Source: Planctomycetaceae bacterium
Lineage (GTDB): Bacteria; Planctomycetota; Planctomycetia; Pirellulales; Pirellulaceae
Assembly: GCA_018660825.1 (NCBI GenBank)
Contig: JABJJO010000062.1
Span: 18,612-82,611, forward strand
DNA length: 64,000 nucleotides
Direction: 5' to 3'
The notes beneath the pieces are model-generated. The model worked only from the letters and a program-made list of their open reading frames with translations. It searched no databases and was not told where the DNA came from. The first letter of the stretch is position 1. Each line of letters opens with the position of its first letter. Positions 9,688 through 17,295 of this stretch are shown here, piece after piece. A program made the position numbers and the translations under genes.

Positions 9688-11559
9688 CTACTGCCCACAT
9701 TGAACAACTTGGAGGTGAAATGGTTTCCAGTGACGATATCCATCATGTTCTGCTACGAGGGGGGAGCGGAGGAATTGAGCGAAAACCGGACCAACATTAG
9801 TCCATTCTTTCGATGCTTTCAAACGACCCCTGACATAAATTGTGATACCACCAGCAACATGCCTAGAGATATCTATTAATTTAGTTTCTAGGCTCACCTG
9901 CATCGTTCGCTTGGATACTTCCGCAATTTGATGCCACGTTTCACCGTCGCTAGACACGTCAAGTTTGGCAATTGCATCGTCGTCAAACCGATCATCGTTT
10001 CGCCATTCTGGAAAAATTGAAATTGTCGCCCGAATTTTCGCCTGACCGATTTCAAACGGTATTTCGAATTTGTACGTCACAAATCCCCATTCACCAACGA
10101 CGCTGGGCATCCAGTATTTGGCGTCACCGAGTTCTTCTTCATTAATTAATCGAACTCCGTTCCATTGGTGTAAATAATTAGAGGTATCATTTCGCAAGCT
10201 AAACGCAACTTCGTAGTCCACAGGCGTGAACGACGTGATTGGAGCCGGATTGGGTATTACCCGAGCAGGCGTGAGTAATTTCCATAGGAAAATAGTAATG
10301 ACGGAAGCTATCGCTAGCAATGCGGTACGTTTGGTGATTGCTGGGCCGGGACGCAATTCGGATTGTGTGGACGCGAGTGCTCTTGCAAATTCCGCGGCGC
10401 TTTCATATCGATGGGAGGGGTTATTCGACAATGCTCGAACTAATACTGCATGACAAGGATGGTGGGCCACTAAAGATGAAATCGTAGCGACGTCAAAATG
10501 TCTGGCGGACTGTAACGTAATTGTTTGTTTTGGGTTCGCAGCGCGTAAGGGCGACCGGTTTTGGAGAAGATAAAACAACACGGCCCCGAGTCCGAAAACA
10601 TCCGTTCTAGGTCCGGTCCGAGATTGGTCGGAGTAGGTTTGTTCCGGAGACATATATGACAATGTTCCGGCAACCCCAGTTTCCCGAAGAATCGAGTCAA
10701 CGTCGGGCGAGGTAGCTAGCCCAAAGTCAATTAGCGTCGGAACTCCCCTCACGACTACAATATTGGACGGTTTGATGTCGCGATGAATGATGGACTGATT
10801 ATGGGCCTCGGTGACCGCGTAACAGAGGTCGATGACCCATTGGACCGCAGTCGCTGGTTCCAGCGGCTTAACCTGAGAAAATTCTCGTAGGGACGGGCCT
10901 TCTAAATGTTCCATAACTAAAAATGGACGTTCTTCATGAAAGTCCAAATCTATGATGCGCACCAAATTGCGATGATTCAATTTGGCTAGTAATTGCCCTT
11001 CTTTGACTAGGCGATCTCGGTTGGTGCTTTGCAAGACGACCGATTTTCGAGAAAGTTTAATAACCACGTTTTTTCGTAACGTTGGGTGGCGGGCTAGAAA
11101 CACGTCCCCCTGACCGCCACTGTCAATGTGATGAATAACTGAGTATTTACCGATTCGCACAACTTCATGGACGTTAAAGGATGATGGTTCATCCCCCTCG
11201 ACGGTCGCGTCGGTCGGTATATCAGTTTCCGAGTCGAAAAGCTTGTTGATTATTGTTGCGTTGGAGGGGCGGCGTTGTTTATATACGTCGAAAATAATGT
11301 TTTCAAATTGAGGAAAATCTTCGAGCATGCCCTTAATTGGGATGTATTGTTGGCCTAGTTCTTCATATTGGAGAAGTAAAAACAACAACTCGCGAAATAG
11401 TTTTGCGCGAATATTGCCAGTTGCTCGATCTATATACGCCGACACTGATGGGCTATCGAGTTTGAGTAGTTCTTCCTCAAATTGGTCGCACAACGAATCC
11501 AGCATTATTTCTTCTGCGCTCCAGCAAGCGGGGATAACGGGTAGTCGAGAGTTATTCAT
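9688..11559 (-). CDS. Transmembrane Ser/Thr protein kinase with extracytoplasmic beta-sandwich domain (kinase 3)
   Basis: The 623-residue protein has a helical N-terminal region (1-125), then a Hanks kinase domain (about 135-400) with IDSGGQGDVF, VVIK, HRDIKPSN (His near 259), DFGLAT and SYMSPEQ, all canonical. One membrane helix (ALLAIASVITIFLW) follows near 415-430. The C-terminal domain of about 180 residues contains VSSDGETWHQIAEV, a pattern typical of galactose-binding-like jelly-roll domains. It is presumably extracytoplasmic and may bind carbohydrate (inference). Its ATG overlaps the stop of the ECF sigma gene (ATGA), so the two are co-translated. ECF sigma factors genetically linked to kinases are a known planctomycete arrangement in which the kinase is thought to control the sigma factor. 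Confidence 0.9.
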   Translation of the reverse strand: MNNSRLPVIPACWSAEEIMLDSLCDQFEEELLKLDSPSVSAYIDRATGNIRAKLFRELLFLLLQYEELGQQYIPIKGMLEDFPQFENIIFDVYKQRRPSNATIINKLFDSETDIPTDATVEGDEPSSFNVHEVVRIGKYSVIHHIDSGGQGDVFLARHPTLRKNVVIKLSRKSVVLQSTNRDRLVKEGQLLAKLNHRNLVRIIDLDFHEERPFLVMEHLEGPSLREFSQVKPLEPATAVQWVIDLCYAVTEAHNQSIIHRDIKPSNIVVVRGVPTLIDFGLATSPDVDSILRETGVAGTLSYMSPEQTYSDQSRTGPRTDVFGLGAVLFYLLQNRSPLRAANPKQTITLQSARHFDVATISSLVAHHPCHAVLVRALSNNPSHRYESAAEFARALASTQSELRPGPAITKRTALLAIASVITIFLWKLLTPARVIPNPAPITSFTPVDYEVAFSLRNDTSNYLHQWNGVRLINEEELGDAKYWMPSVVGEWGFVTYKFEIPFEIGQAKIRATISIFPEWRNDDRFDDDAIAKLDVSSDGETWHQIAEVSKRTMQVSLETKLIDISRHVAGGITIYVRGRLKASKEWTNVGPVFAQFLRSPLVAEHDGYRHWKPFHLQVVQCGQ

Positions 11560-12203
11560 CGATGCAGCTCATTTTCTAAAACCGAGGTCCACTGCCTTCG
11601 AATTGAAGCCAATTTGCGTTGAACTGTGCGTTCACTCCGATTGATACGTTTTGCAATTTCGGCGCATGCAAACCCCTCAAATCGCAACAACGCGATGTCT
11701 CTTAAAAGGGCGTTGGGCAGGCTGTCCAACAGGTACTGGCACTGTTGAAGCATCGTAACGACGAATTCCGGGGTGGGGCTTTCTCCGCTGAACGCCGAAA
11801 TTGCTGTCGGGAAATTATCCAGACCAGCACCGGATAGGGCTGATTCGTTGTGTACGTTTCCACCTCCGCGTTTTTTGCAATTCTCTGCGATCGCTTGGCT
11901 TATTGCGTGGCGACTTGTCAACATGATTAATATTTGCCAAAGGTCTTCACGACTATTTAATCGTTCGAAGCGGTCATCCTTTACGCCCTTGAAGAAGCTA
12001 TTGAACGCTTTCACCACAACATCTTCTTCGTCGGCCATTCGCTGGGGCGCTGTTTTAAGATAATTCCGCGCAACGATGGAGAGTTGTTTGATATACTGGT
12101 TCCAAATTGAATGAGCAGCTATCTCATCCCCGCCCCGCAACGCGTGAATCCAACGAGTGATTGAGCTAGGCAACTGTGATTTAGTGATTGAAGTTGTTGC
12201 CAT
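11556..12203 (-). CDS. ECF-type RNA polymerase sigma factor
   Basis: From the ATG at 12203 the product is 215 residues. Region 2 is recognisable in YIKQLSIVARNYLKTAPQ..ADEEDVVVKAFNSFF, and region 4 as a helix-turn-helix in LLRFEGFACAEIAKRINRSERTVQRKLASIRRQW. This is the planctomycete ECF type associated with kinases. It directs RNA polymerase to unknown target promoters. The open frame extends 27 codons further, to a GTG at 12284, but that extension (Ser/Thr/Leu/Pro-rich) does not look like region 2 and there is no clear ribosome site. The ATG is preferred but not certain. The stop overlaps the kinase start (ATGA). No anti-sigma gene lies nearby, so the coupled membrane kinase is the likely regulator. 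Confidence 0.88.
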   Translation of the reverse strand: MATTSITKSQLPSSITRWIHALRGGDEIAAHSIWNQYIKQLSIVARNYLKTAPQRMADEEDVVVKAFNSFFKGVKDDRFERLNSREDLWQILIMLTSRHAISQAIAENCKKRGGGNVHNESALSGAGLDNFPTAISAFSGESPTPEFVVTMLQQCQYLLDSLPNALLRDIALLRFEGFACAEIAKRINRSERTVQRKLASIRRQWTSVLENELHR

Positions 12204-12303
12204 CAATAGAAGAGTCGTCGAAGGGGCAAGTCGGATTGTAAGCGGTTGTTGGGGTCCAGAAGAGGACCTGGTATCTACCGTCACTGCTGCATGCAGTGTT
12301 GCT

Positions 12304-12309
12304 ATTATA
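12304..12309 (-). promoter_or_regulatory. Possible -10 box (TATAAT) for the ECF sigma-kinase operon
   Basis: On the minus strand TATAAT occurs about 100 bases upstream of the chosen sigma-factor ATG. The matching -35 region is poor (TTTTCT at 17-base spacing), so the call rests mainly on the perfect -10 hexamer and its position. Confidence 0.35.
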
Positions 12310-12482
12310 GTACAAGAAATGGCGTTAGAAAATCCTAGAACGCAGACGCCAGTCGTTGAGATCCGAAGAATGTTAAAGGCACGTTAGTGCCGATTTATTA
12401 GGGCAAAGCCGGCAGTTGGCAATTATTAAAGACGGTTTTCTTTTGATAAAGGGTGGAATACGCGATCTCCTAGTGCAGTAAG

Positions 12483-12680
12483 TCAGTTCTTACAGCACCT
12501 ACCGAGTGATGAATATTCATCGCAAGACAGATAACTCCAATTACCACTTGTAGCACTGTATATCGGTAAAGGGCGGGGCGCAGATCGCTTGCGATACTCA
12601 TTTTCAGTCCAACCCATCCGGATGTCTTTACACATTTTTTCAATTTCCATGGGACTGGGATTTTTTGAGAGTTTTACCAT
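12483..12680 (-). CDS. Small orphan protein behind a sigma-54 promoter
   Basis: This is a 65-residue hypothetical protein, hydrophilic, with the core MEIEKMCKDIRMGWTENEY and RKRS. The IRxGW[ST]..E..RR-like pattern recalls small planctomycete proteins of unknown function, but I do not recognise a named family. The start is chosen at the second ATG (12680): a GGAG sits six bases upstream of it (12690-12687), whereas the first ATG at 12692 has no ribosome site and lies inside that element. A consensus sigma-54 promoter lies about 60 bases upstream. No signal peptide or membrane helix is visible. It is flanked by the ECF-kinase operon downstream and by divergent luxR-type gene upstream. The promoter and ribosome site together make this a real gene despite its size. 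Confidence 0.6.
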   Translation of the reverse strand: MVKLSKNPSPMEIEKMCKDIRMGWTENEYRKRSAPRPLPIYSATSGNWSYLSCDEYSSLGRCCKN

Positions 12681-12742
12681 TGGTATCTCCATATTCTACG
12701 TTGTTCGGGGGCAAGGTAACTAACGAAACTATTTGTACCAAA

Positions 12743-12759
12743 TGCAATTAGCGTGCCAA
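12743..12759 (-). promoter_or_regulatory. Sigma-54 (RpoN) promoter, full consensus match
   Basis: The minus strand reads TTGGCACGCTAATTGCA, which matches the YTGGCACG-N4-TTGCW consensus at every position with the required ten bases between GG and GC. Predicted transcription start is near 12732, about 50 bases before the small gene's start. An inverted repeat GTGCC-N5-GGCAC (12753-12767) overlaps the -24 element and could be an additional operator. Confidence 0.75.
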
Positions 12760-12924
12760 AACGGCACATTATAGTTAGGCGGATTTTACGCGAGGAATCG
12801 CGACTTACGCAAAGCGTTCGTTCGTCAAAAATAGCGGACCACGCAATTAAAGTTGATCTAAAATGGTACAGTGTTCAATTTAGCTACATTGCTACTGGGC
12901 ATTTTAGATATACACTAGGAGGAT

Positions 12925-13428
12925 ATGAGTCATTCAAATCATAATCCATTGGTAACGCTGCATGATTCACGCGGTCGAATAGTGTTTGCGCAGCCTCTTT
13001 TCCAACTATCGGCGGCGGAAGTCATTTTTAGTCAACCTTGGGATTGGGTGAATACGGAAATTGAACGAGATGAAATTCGTATGGCATTTCAAAAGGTGCT
13101 GTTTGATCGCGAATCGATTGTCATCCGAGCCGTTTTTTATTTTGGAAATGAACCGATGCTTTACGAGTGCACCGCGGTACCCGTCGAGACTGATGACATC
13201 ACGGTAATGGCGACATCTGTTCCAATTGCGCAGTCATATAATTCACTAACGCCACGAGAAATAGAATGTTTACGGTTGTTGGTTGGTGGTAAACACACGG
13301 CGTCGATCGCGAAAAATATGGGCGTTAAGAGTACAACGATCAATACCTATAAACAACGGATAAAGGAAAAGCTAGGTATTGATACTCTTGCAGGATTAAT
13401 TGCTTGGGGTTGCAAGCATTTGCGTTGA
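12925..13428 (+). CDS. LuxR-family helix-turn-helix regulator with PAS-like N-terminus
   Basis: This is a 167-residue protein. Residues 1-100 are a small alpha/beta sensor-like region (VTLHDSRGRIVFAQP at the start, YECTAVPV near 90) that resembles a minimal PAS domain. Residues about 105-167 are a canonical LuxR/FixJ DNA-binding domain (LTPREIECLRLLVGGKHTASIAKNMGV, then STINTYKQRIKEKLG). There is no phosphoacceptor Asp receiver. A perfect AGGAGG sits only two bases before the ATG, an unusually short spacing, but no better in-frame start exists. It stands alone, divergent from the sigma-54-driven small gene. Its targets are unknown; neighbouring signalling genes are candidates. Confidence 0.85.
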   Translation: MSHSNHNPLVTLHDSRGRIVFAQPLFQLSAAEVIFSQPWDWVNTEIERDEIRMAFQKVLFDRESIVIRAVFYFGNEPMLYECTAVPVETDDITVMATSVPIAQSYNSLTPREIECLRLLVGGKHTASIAKNMGVKSTTINTYKQRIKEKLGIDTLAGLIAWGCKHLR

Positions 13429-13645
13429 AACACAAGTTGTCCGGACACAATCACAATTTGACGCACAACCCTATTGGGGTGGCGGCAATCTTATGCGTCA
13501 CGAATAAGCAAGATCTTCGCGAGAGTTGCGCAACCACTATCCAGTTAGAATCATTTGAAAATGGACTACGATCGAGTTTCGATAAAAAGGGCGGACATTG
13601 CGGACAGCGAGTTGTGGGAAACCCATAGCGGTGTTGGTTTATCAA

Positions 13646-14830
13646 CTATTTTGGTACGGGACCCTGATTCAGCAAAATATACGTGCCCGATTTCCCAGCA
13701 ACGGCGATATCCAATTTTCCATCGTCGTCGATGTCGGCCGTGCGAATTTGCAACCCGATTCCAATTCGCCCTTTGCTAATGGTATGTTTAATGAAACTTG
13801 CTTTTTTCGTATCGATAACAAAATAGCATATTTCAATGGGATCCTTCGCTCCAGCGTCGTTGCCATTGTGAGCGTAGTATCGTTTGCCGGTTATCAGTTC
13901 CGGCCTTCCATCTCCCGTGAGGTCCGCTAGATGAAGTGCATGTTGTTGCGATATCGTTTTATCGACCTCATGACGTTCGAATGCCACTGTGCCGTCCTTG
14001 GGACCCTTGTTTTCCCACCACGACAAACCAAATTCATGCCCCGCAGCGTAAAGAATATCGTTTTTGCCATCGGCGTTTACGTCGAAGACTAACATCGGAA
14101 CGGCACCATGCACGGACCAATCTTTATGATAGCGCCAAGGTTTACCAAAAAAAGGCGGCCCTGGGTTCTCATACCAGCCGTTTCCAGTCATAAGATCCAC
14201 GTGTCCGTCTCCAGTGATGTCTCCTACGCCCATCCCGTGGCCGTTGCCGCGTTCCCCGATTACATGTTTGGATAAACTGGGAGCCCCTTCTGGGCCCTTA
14301 GAGTTAAGGCTCCATACATATAAGGGTGTGTCCTTACCCCAGCTGTTTACCAACCACTCGGGAATGCCGTCGCCGTCGATGTCAGCCATAAGTTGGCCTT
14401 CGTTTTGAGAAGCTTTAGTATCTACCAGCAAGTGTTTGTGCCATAACTGGCCCAATCGAAGTTTCTCTTTACCAGGGTTTTCGAACCAGTGCACGGTGCT
14501 GGGTAAAAACGAGCCAGCGATGATGTCCATTTTTCCGTCCTTGTTCACGTCATACGCGAAATCACCGTTGCTTTCTACATAACCATTGAAATCGTCTATA
14601 GACCGAACAGGCTGCGCGCGAAATTCGGGATTGCGATACCAGAATCTTCCAGCACACACATCCAACTTCCCATCACCGTCAAAATCGGCGATGTCTATTC
14701 CTTCGTTCGCATCGACAGCCAAGGGAATCACTTTCCACGACAAAGGTGCATCCTCCGCTGCGTGCACTGAATTTCCGAAGATTACAAGCAGACAAATAGA
14801 CAGGATAGTGAGTACGAGGTTACGAGTCAT
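13646..14830 (-). CDS. Secreted FG-GAP/VCBS repeat protein
   Basis: From the ATG at 14830 this is a 394-residue protein with a signal peptide (LVLTILSICLLVIFG..VHA). At least six calcium-binding-type loops follow, of the form DxDxDGxxD (DIADFDGDGKLDV, DVNKDGKMDI, DIDGDGIPEW, DVNADGKNDI, DLTGDGRPEL, DIDDDGKLDI), diagnostic of an FG-GAP/VCBS beta-propeller. Such proteins are abundant in planctomycetes, are exported, and usually have no known enzyme activity. The frame can start six bases earlier at a TTG (14836), but the ATG gives a cleaner signal peptide. It lies 24 bases downstream of the amidohydrolase, in the same direction, and is probably in one operon with it. Confidence 0.85.
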   Translation of the reverse strand: MTRNLVLTILSICLLVIFGNSVHAAEDAPLSWKVIPLAVDANEGIDIADFDGDGKLDVCAGRFWYRNPEFRAQPVRSIDDFNGYVESNGDFAYDVNKDGKMDIIAGSFLPSTVHWFENPGKEKLRLGQLWHKHLLVDTKASQNEGQLMADIDGDGIPEWLVNSWGKDTPLYVWSLNSKGPEGAPSLSKHVIGERGNGHGMGVGDITGDGHVDLMTGNGWYENPGPPFFGKPWRYHKDWSVHGAVPMLVFDVNADGKNDILYAAGHEFGLSWWENKGPKDGTVAFERHEVDKTISQQHALHLADLTGDGRPELITGKRYYAHNGNDAGAKDPIEICYFVIDTKKASFIKHTISKGRIGIGLQIRTADIDDDGKLDIAVAGKSGTYILLNQGPVPK

Positions 14831-14854
14831 GTTCAATCACTTTCAATGGTCGAG

Positions 14855-16129
14855 TTAATTCGGGTTAGATAATGTGCCAGCTTTGATTATACCGTTCTGA
14901 AATACCGCCAGTAGGTTCTTCTTTTCTTCAATTAGGCTAATCTCATTTAAAACATCCCCGGCGACTACAAGGATGTCTGCCATTTTCCCTATTTCGAGGG
15001 TGCCGAGTTCGTCTTGGACGCCGATGATTTCCGCCCCCGTTCGGGTCGCGCAAATGAGAGTTTGTTCAATCGTGAGGCCAACATGTTCAACGAAAAAAGT
15101 CAACTCTTTCGCATAGTCCCCGTGTGGGTTCCAAGCAAAACCGTAGTCGCCGCCTAGACCCAATCGACCACCCTCGCGGATTATGCGCTGAGCGCTAACC
15201 GTGCCAGCGTCAAGCGTTTCCTGGTGTCCATCGATAACTTGTTGTGTCATGCCGAATTCCCGTCCATGCATGATACTAGCCTTTTCAAAAAATAAGGCGG
15301 GCACTACCGGTACGTCGCGTTCTAATAGCAAATCAATCGTTTCGTCATCCATGAACGAACCATGCTCGATCGCGTCAAACCCTGCGAGTAAGGCATTCTT
15401 AATTCCTCGCGTGGCGCGGCAATGACCGGTCACTTTCAAATTGTGGTTGTGCGCAGTTGTCACGACGGCCTGCATTTCCTCAAAAGTCATGCAGAGCGTG
15501 TGGTGGTCGTTAAGGTCCGGTGACGCCGCGTCACCGGTTGGGTATGTTTTAATCCATTCGACTCCGTCCTTGACTAGTTTGCGAACAGCAGCGGTGGCTT
15601 CTATTGGCCCGTTTATCAAAAGCACTAGGCCCTCCATTCCGATTTTGCGATAATTTGGATTCCAATCCATCAGTCCGCCAACGCCGCAAATTTCACGTCC
15701 GCTGGCGGTCAGACGTGGACCTTTAACCACATCTTCGGCGATTGCCTTTTTAAGCCAAACATCAATATTAAATAGTGATCCTCCACTTCGAGCGGATGTA
15801 TACCCATGTTCCAAGGCACAGGTAGCATTCTGGGACGCGAGCAAAGTTACGTATTCGACGGGATATTTAATGTCCAAATCCTCTAGAGATGCGACGTTGA
15901 AATACGTTGGGTGAAAGTGAGATTCAATTAATCCCGGTAGAATTGTGCCCCCTTGAGCATCAATGAATAAGAAATTCCCGTCATCGACGGTGGGAGCGCT
16001 GTGGGCTGGACCGACGTAGGTAATTATACCGTTGACGAAATGCAATTCACCGTTTGGTGTCGGCTGCTCGCCGTTGGACTTAAAAATTGTCCCATTGCGG
16101 ACGACGGTGGGAATTGAATTATGGATCAT
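14855..16129 (-). CDS. Metal-dependent amidohydrolase (imidazolonepropionase/prolidase-like)
   Basis: This is a 424-residue amidohydrolase-superfamily enzyme. The N-terminal strand domain is followed by the HxH metal motif (GLIESHFHP), a probable bridging Lys in WIKTYPTGD, two further His (VTGHCRA and AIEHGSF) and a terminal Asp (LGGDYG). The C-terminal sequence ADILVVAGD is the typical superfamily closure. The set of ligands fits the imidazolonepropionase-related, Xaa-Pro dipeptidase-like branch that hydrolyses C-N bonds in cyclic amides or peptides. The exact substrate cannot be read from sequence. It has no signal peptide and is likely cytoplasmic. It is divergent from ferrochelatase and leads a two-gene unit with the FG-GAP protein. 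Confidence 0.85.
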   Translation of the reverse strand: MIHNSIPTVVRNGTIFKSNGEQPTPNGELHFVNGIITYVGPAHSAPTVDDGNFLFIDAQGGTILPGLIESHFHPTYFNVASLEDLDIKYPVEYVTLLASQNATCALEHGYTSARSGGSLFNIDVWLKKAIAEDVVKGPRLTASGREICGVGGLMDWNPNYRKIGMEGLVLLINGPIEATAAVRKLVKDGVEWIKTYPTGDAASPDLNDHHTLCMTFEEMQAVVTTAHNHNLKVTGHCRATRGIKNALLAGFDAIEHGSFMDDETIDLLLERDVPVVPALFFEKASIMHGREFGMTQQVIDGHQETLDAGTVSAQRIIREGGRLGLGGDYGFAWNPHGDYAKELTFFVEHVGLTIEQTLICATRTGAEIIGVQDELGTLEIGKMADILVVAGDVLNEISLIEEKKNLLAVFQNGIIKAGTLSNPN

Positions 16130-16266
16130 TAGTAAATAAGATCAATGTGCGAGACTGAATTTGAATGTCGGATTGTCGGACGTGCGAGCTTCGACCATAG
16201 ACGTGAAGTGCAGGTAAACCCTATTATATACGATAACATAATCGATTATACACGAGTGAGAAACCA

Positions 16267-17295
16267 ATGGCGCACCTGAATGGACGAAACCTTGACTACG
16301 ATGCGGTCCTCATCCTGTCTTTCGGAGGCCCGGAGGCCCCGGAAGACGTCCTGCCTTTCTTGCAAAATGTTACGCGCGGCCGAGAAGTACCAGAAAGTCG
16401 CCTGCTCGAGGTGGCTGATCATTACCAAGCGTTTGGCGGAGTTAGTCCAATCAACGGCCAGAATCGGGAAATTGTTCGTCATCTGTCAGAGGAGCTTCAA
16501 GTTCGAGGCCTGGAACTACCGGTTATGTTGGGCAACAGGAATTGGCACCCGTATCTAAAGGATACGCTAACCAACGCGGTTAATCGTGGACATTCCAGTC
16601 TACTAGTGGTGGTTACTTCTGCCTTTAGTTCATATTCCGGGTGCCGACAGTACTTAGAAGATATTGAACGTGCAGTTCAAGCCATTGATTCAAGGCACCC
16701 CCTGAGAATTGAAAAAATCAGACCGTTCTACAATTCCGCAGGTTTTATTGAGGCGCTTCAGGATAATTTAAGGGAGACGCTAGAAACGTTCGCGGGAACA
16801 CCGAGTGAAGAGGTGCAAGTTCTCTTTTCCGCCCATAGCATTCCTCTTTCGATGGCGACCAACTGTGAATACGAGGCGCAATTAAGAGATGCTTGTTCGC
16901 TGGTGATGGAGAAGTTTGATAATTATCCATCCCAGTTGGCGTTCCAGAGTCGTAGTGGATCTGCCGCAAAACCGTGGCTCGAGCCGGACATTTGTGACGT
17001 CATTGATGGATCGAACTATGCGAACATCGTCGTTTGTCCGATTGGATTTGTATCGGACCACATGGAAGTGCTATTTGACTTAGACTTAGAGGCAAAGAAT
17101 GCCTGTGAAATGCGGGACATCAAATTTGCCCGTGTCGCTGCAGTCGGTACGAACCCAATATTTATTTCCGGTGTTGCTGACTTAATCGAACAACGCTGTG
17201 GAACGATGCAAGAAGTCGTGACGCTAGGTGCGCGGGGAGAATGGGCGGATCGCTGCGATTTAGGGTGTTGTCTTGGTGAAAACACAGCAAACTAA
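16267..17295 (+). CDS. hemH: Ferrochelatase, probably coproporphyrin type
   Basis: The 342-residue product inserts ferrous iron into a porphyrin, the last or penultimate step of heme synthesis. Family signatures are SFGGPEAPEDV near the start, the catalytic-His region VLFSAHSIPLSM, QSRSGSAAKPWLEPDI and CPIGFVSDHMEVLFDLD with the second conserved acidic/His pair. The SYSGCRQYLEDI and QSRSG..PWLEPD motifs resemble actinobacterial enzymes, which act on coproporphyrin III. The C-terminus CDLGCCLG has the C-x3-CC pattern seen in actinobacterial ferrochelatases that carry a [2Fe-2S] cluster (recalled, not searched). It is monocistronic and its stop overlaps that of addA by four bases on the other strand. 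Confidence 0.92.
   Translation: MAHLNGRNLDYDAVLILSFGGPEAPEDVLPFLQNVTRGREVPESRLLEVADHYQAFGGVSPINGQNREIVRHLSEELQVRGLELPVMLGNRNWHPYLKDTLTNAVNRGHSSLLVVVTSAFSSYSGCRQYLEDIERAVQAIDSRHPLRIEKIRPFYNSAGFIEALQDNLRETLETFAGTPSEEVQVLFSAHSIPLSMATNCEYEAQLRDACSLVMEKFDNYPSQLAFQSRSGSAAKPWLEPDICDVIDGSNYANIVVCPIGFVSDHMEVLFDLDLEAKNACEMRDIKFARVAAVGTNPIFISGVADLIEQRCGTMQEVVTLGARGEWADRCDLGCCLGENTAN

Noticed and set aside
12378..12392. GGCAC-TAAC-GTGCC hairpin as terminator of the small gene
   Set aside because: Only five base pairs and a three-T run; insufficient to call.
12753..12944. A 63-codon plus-strand frame before the LuxR gene
   Set aside because: It covers the sigma-54 promoter and runs into the LuxR start in another frame; no ribosome site or family resemblance.
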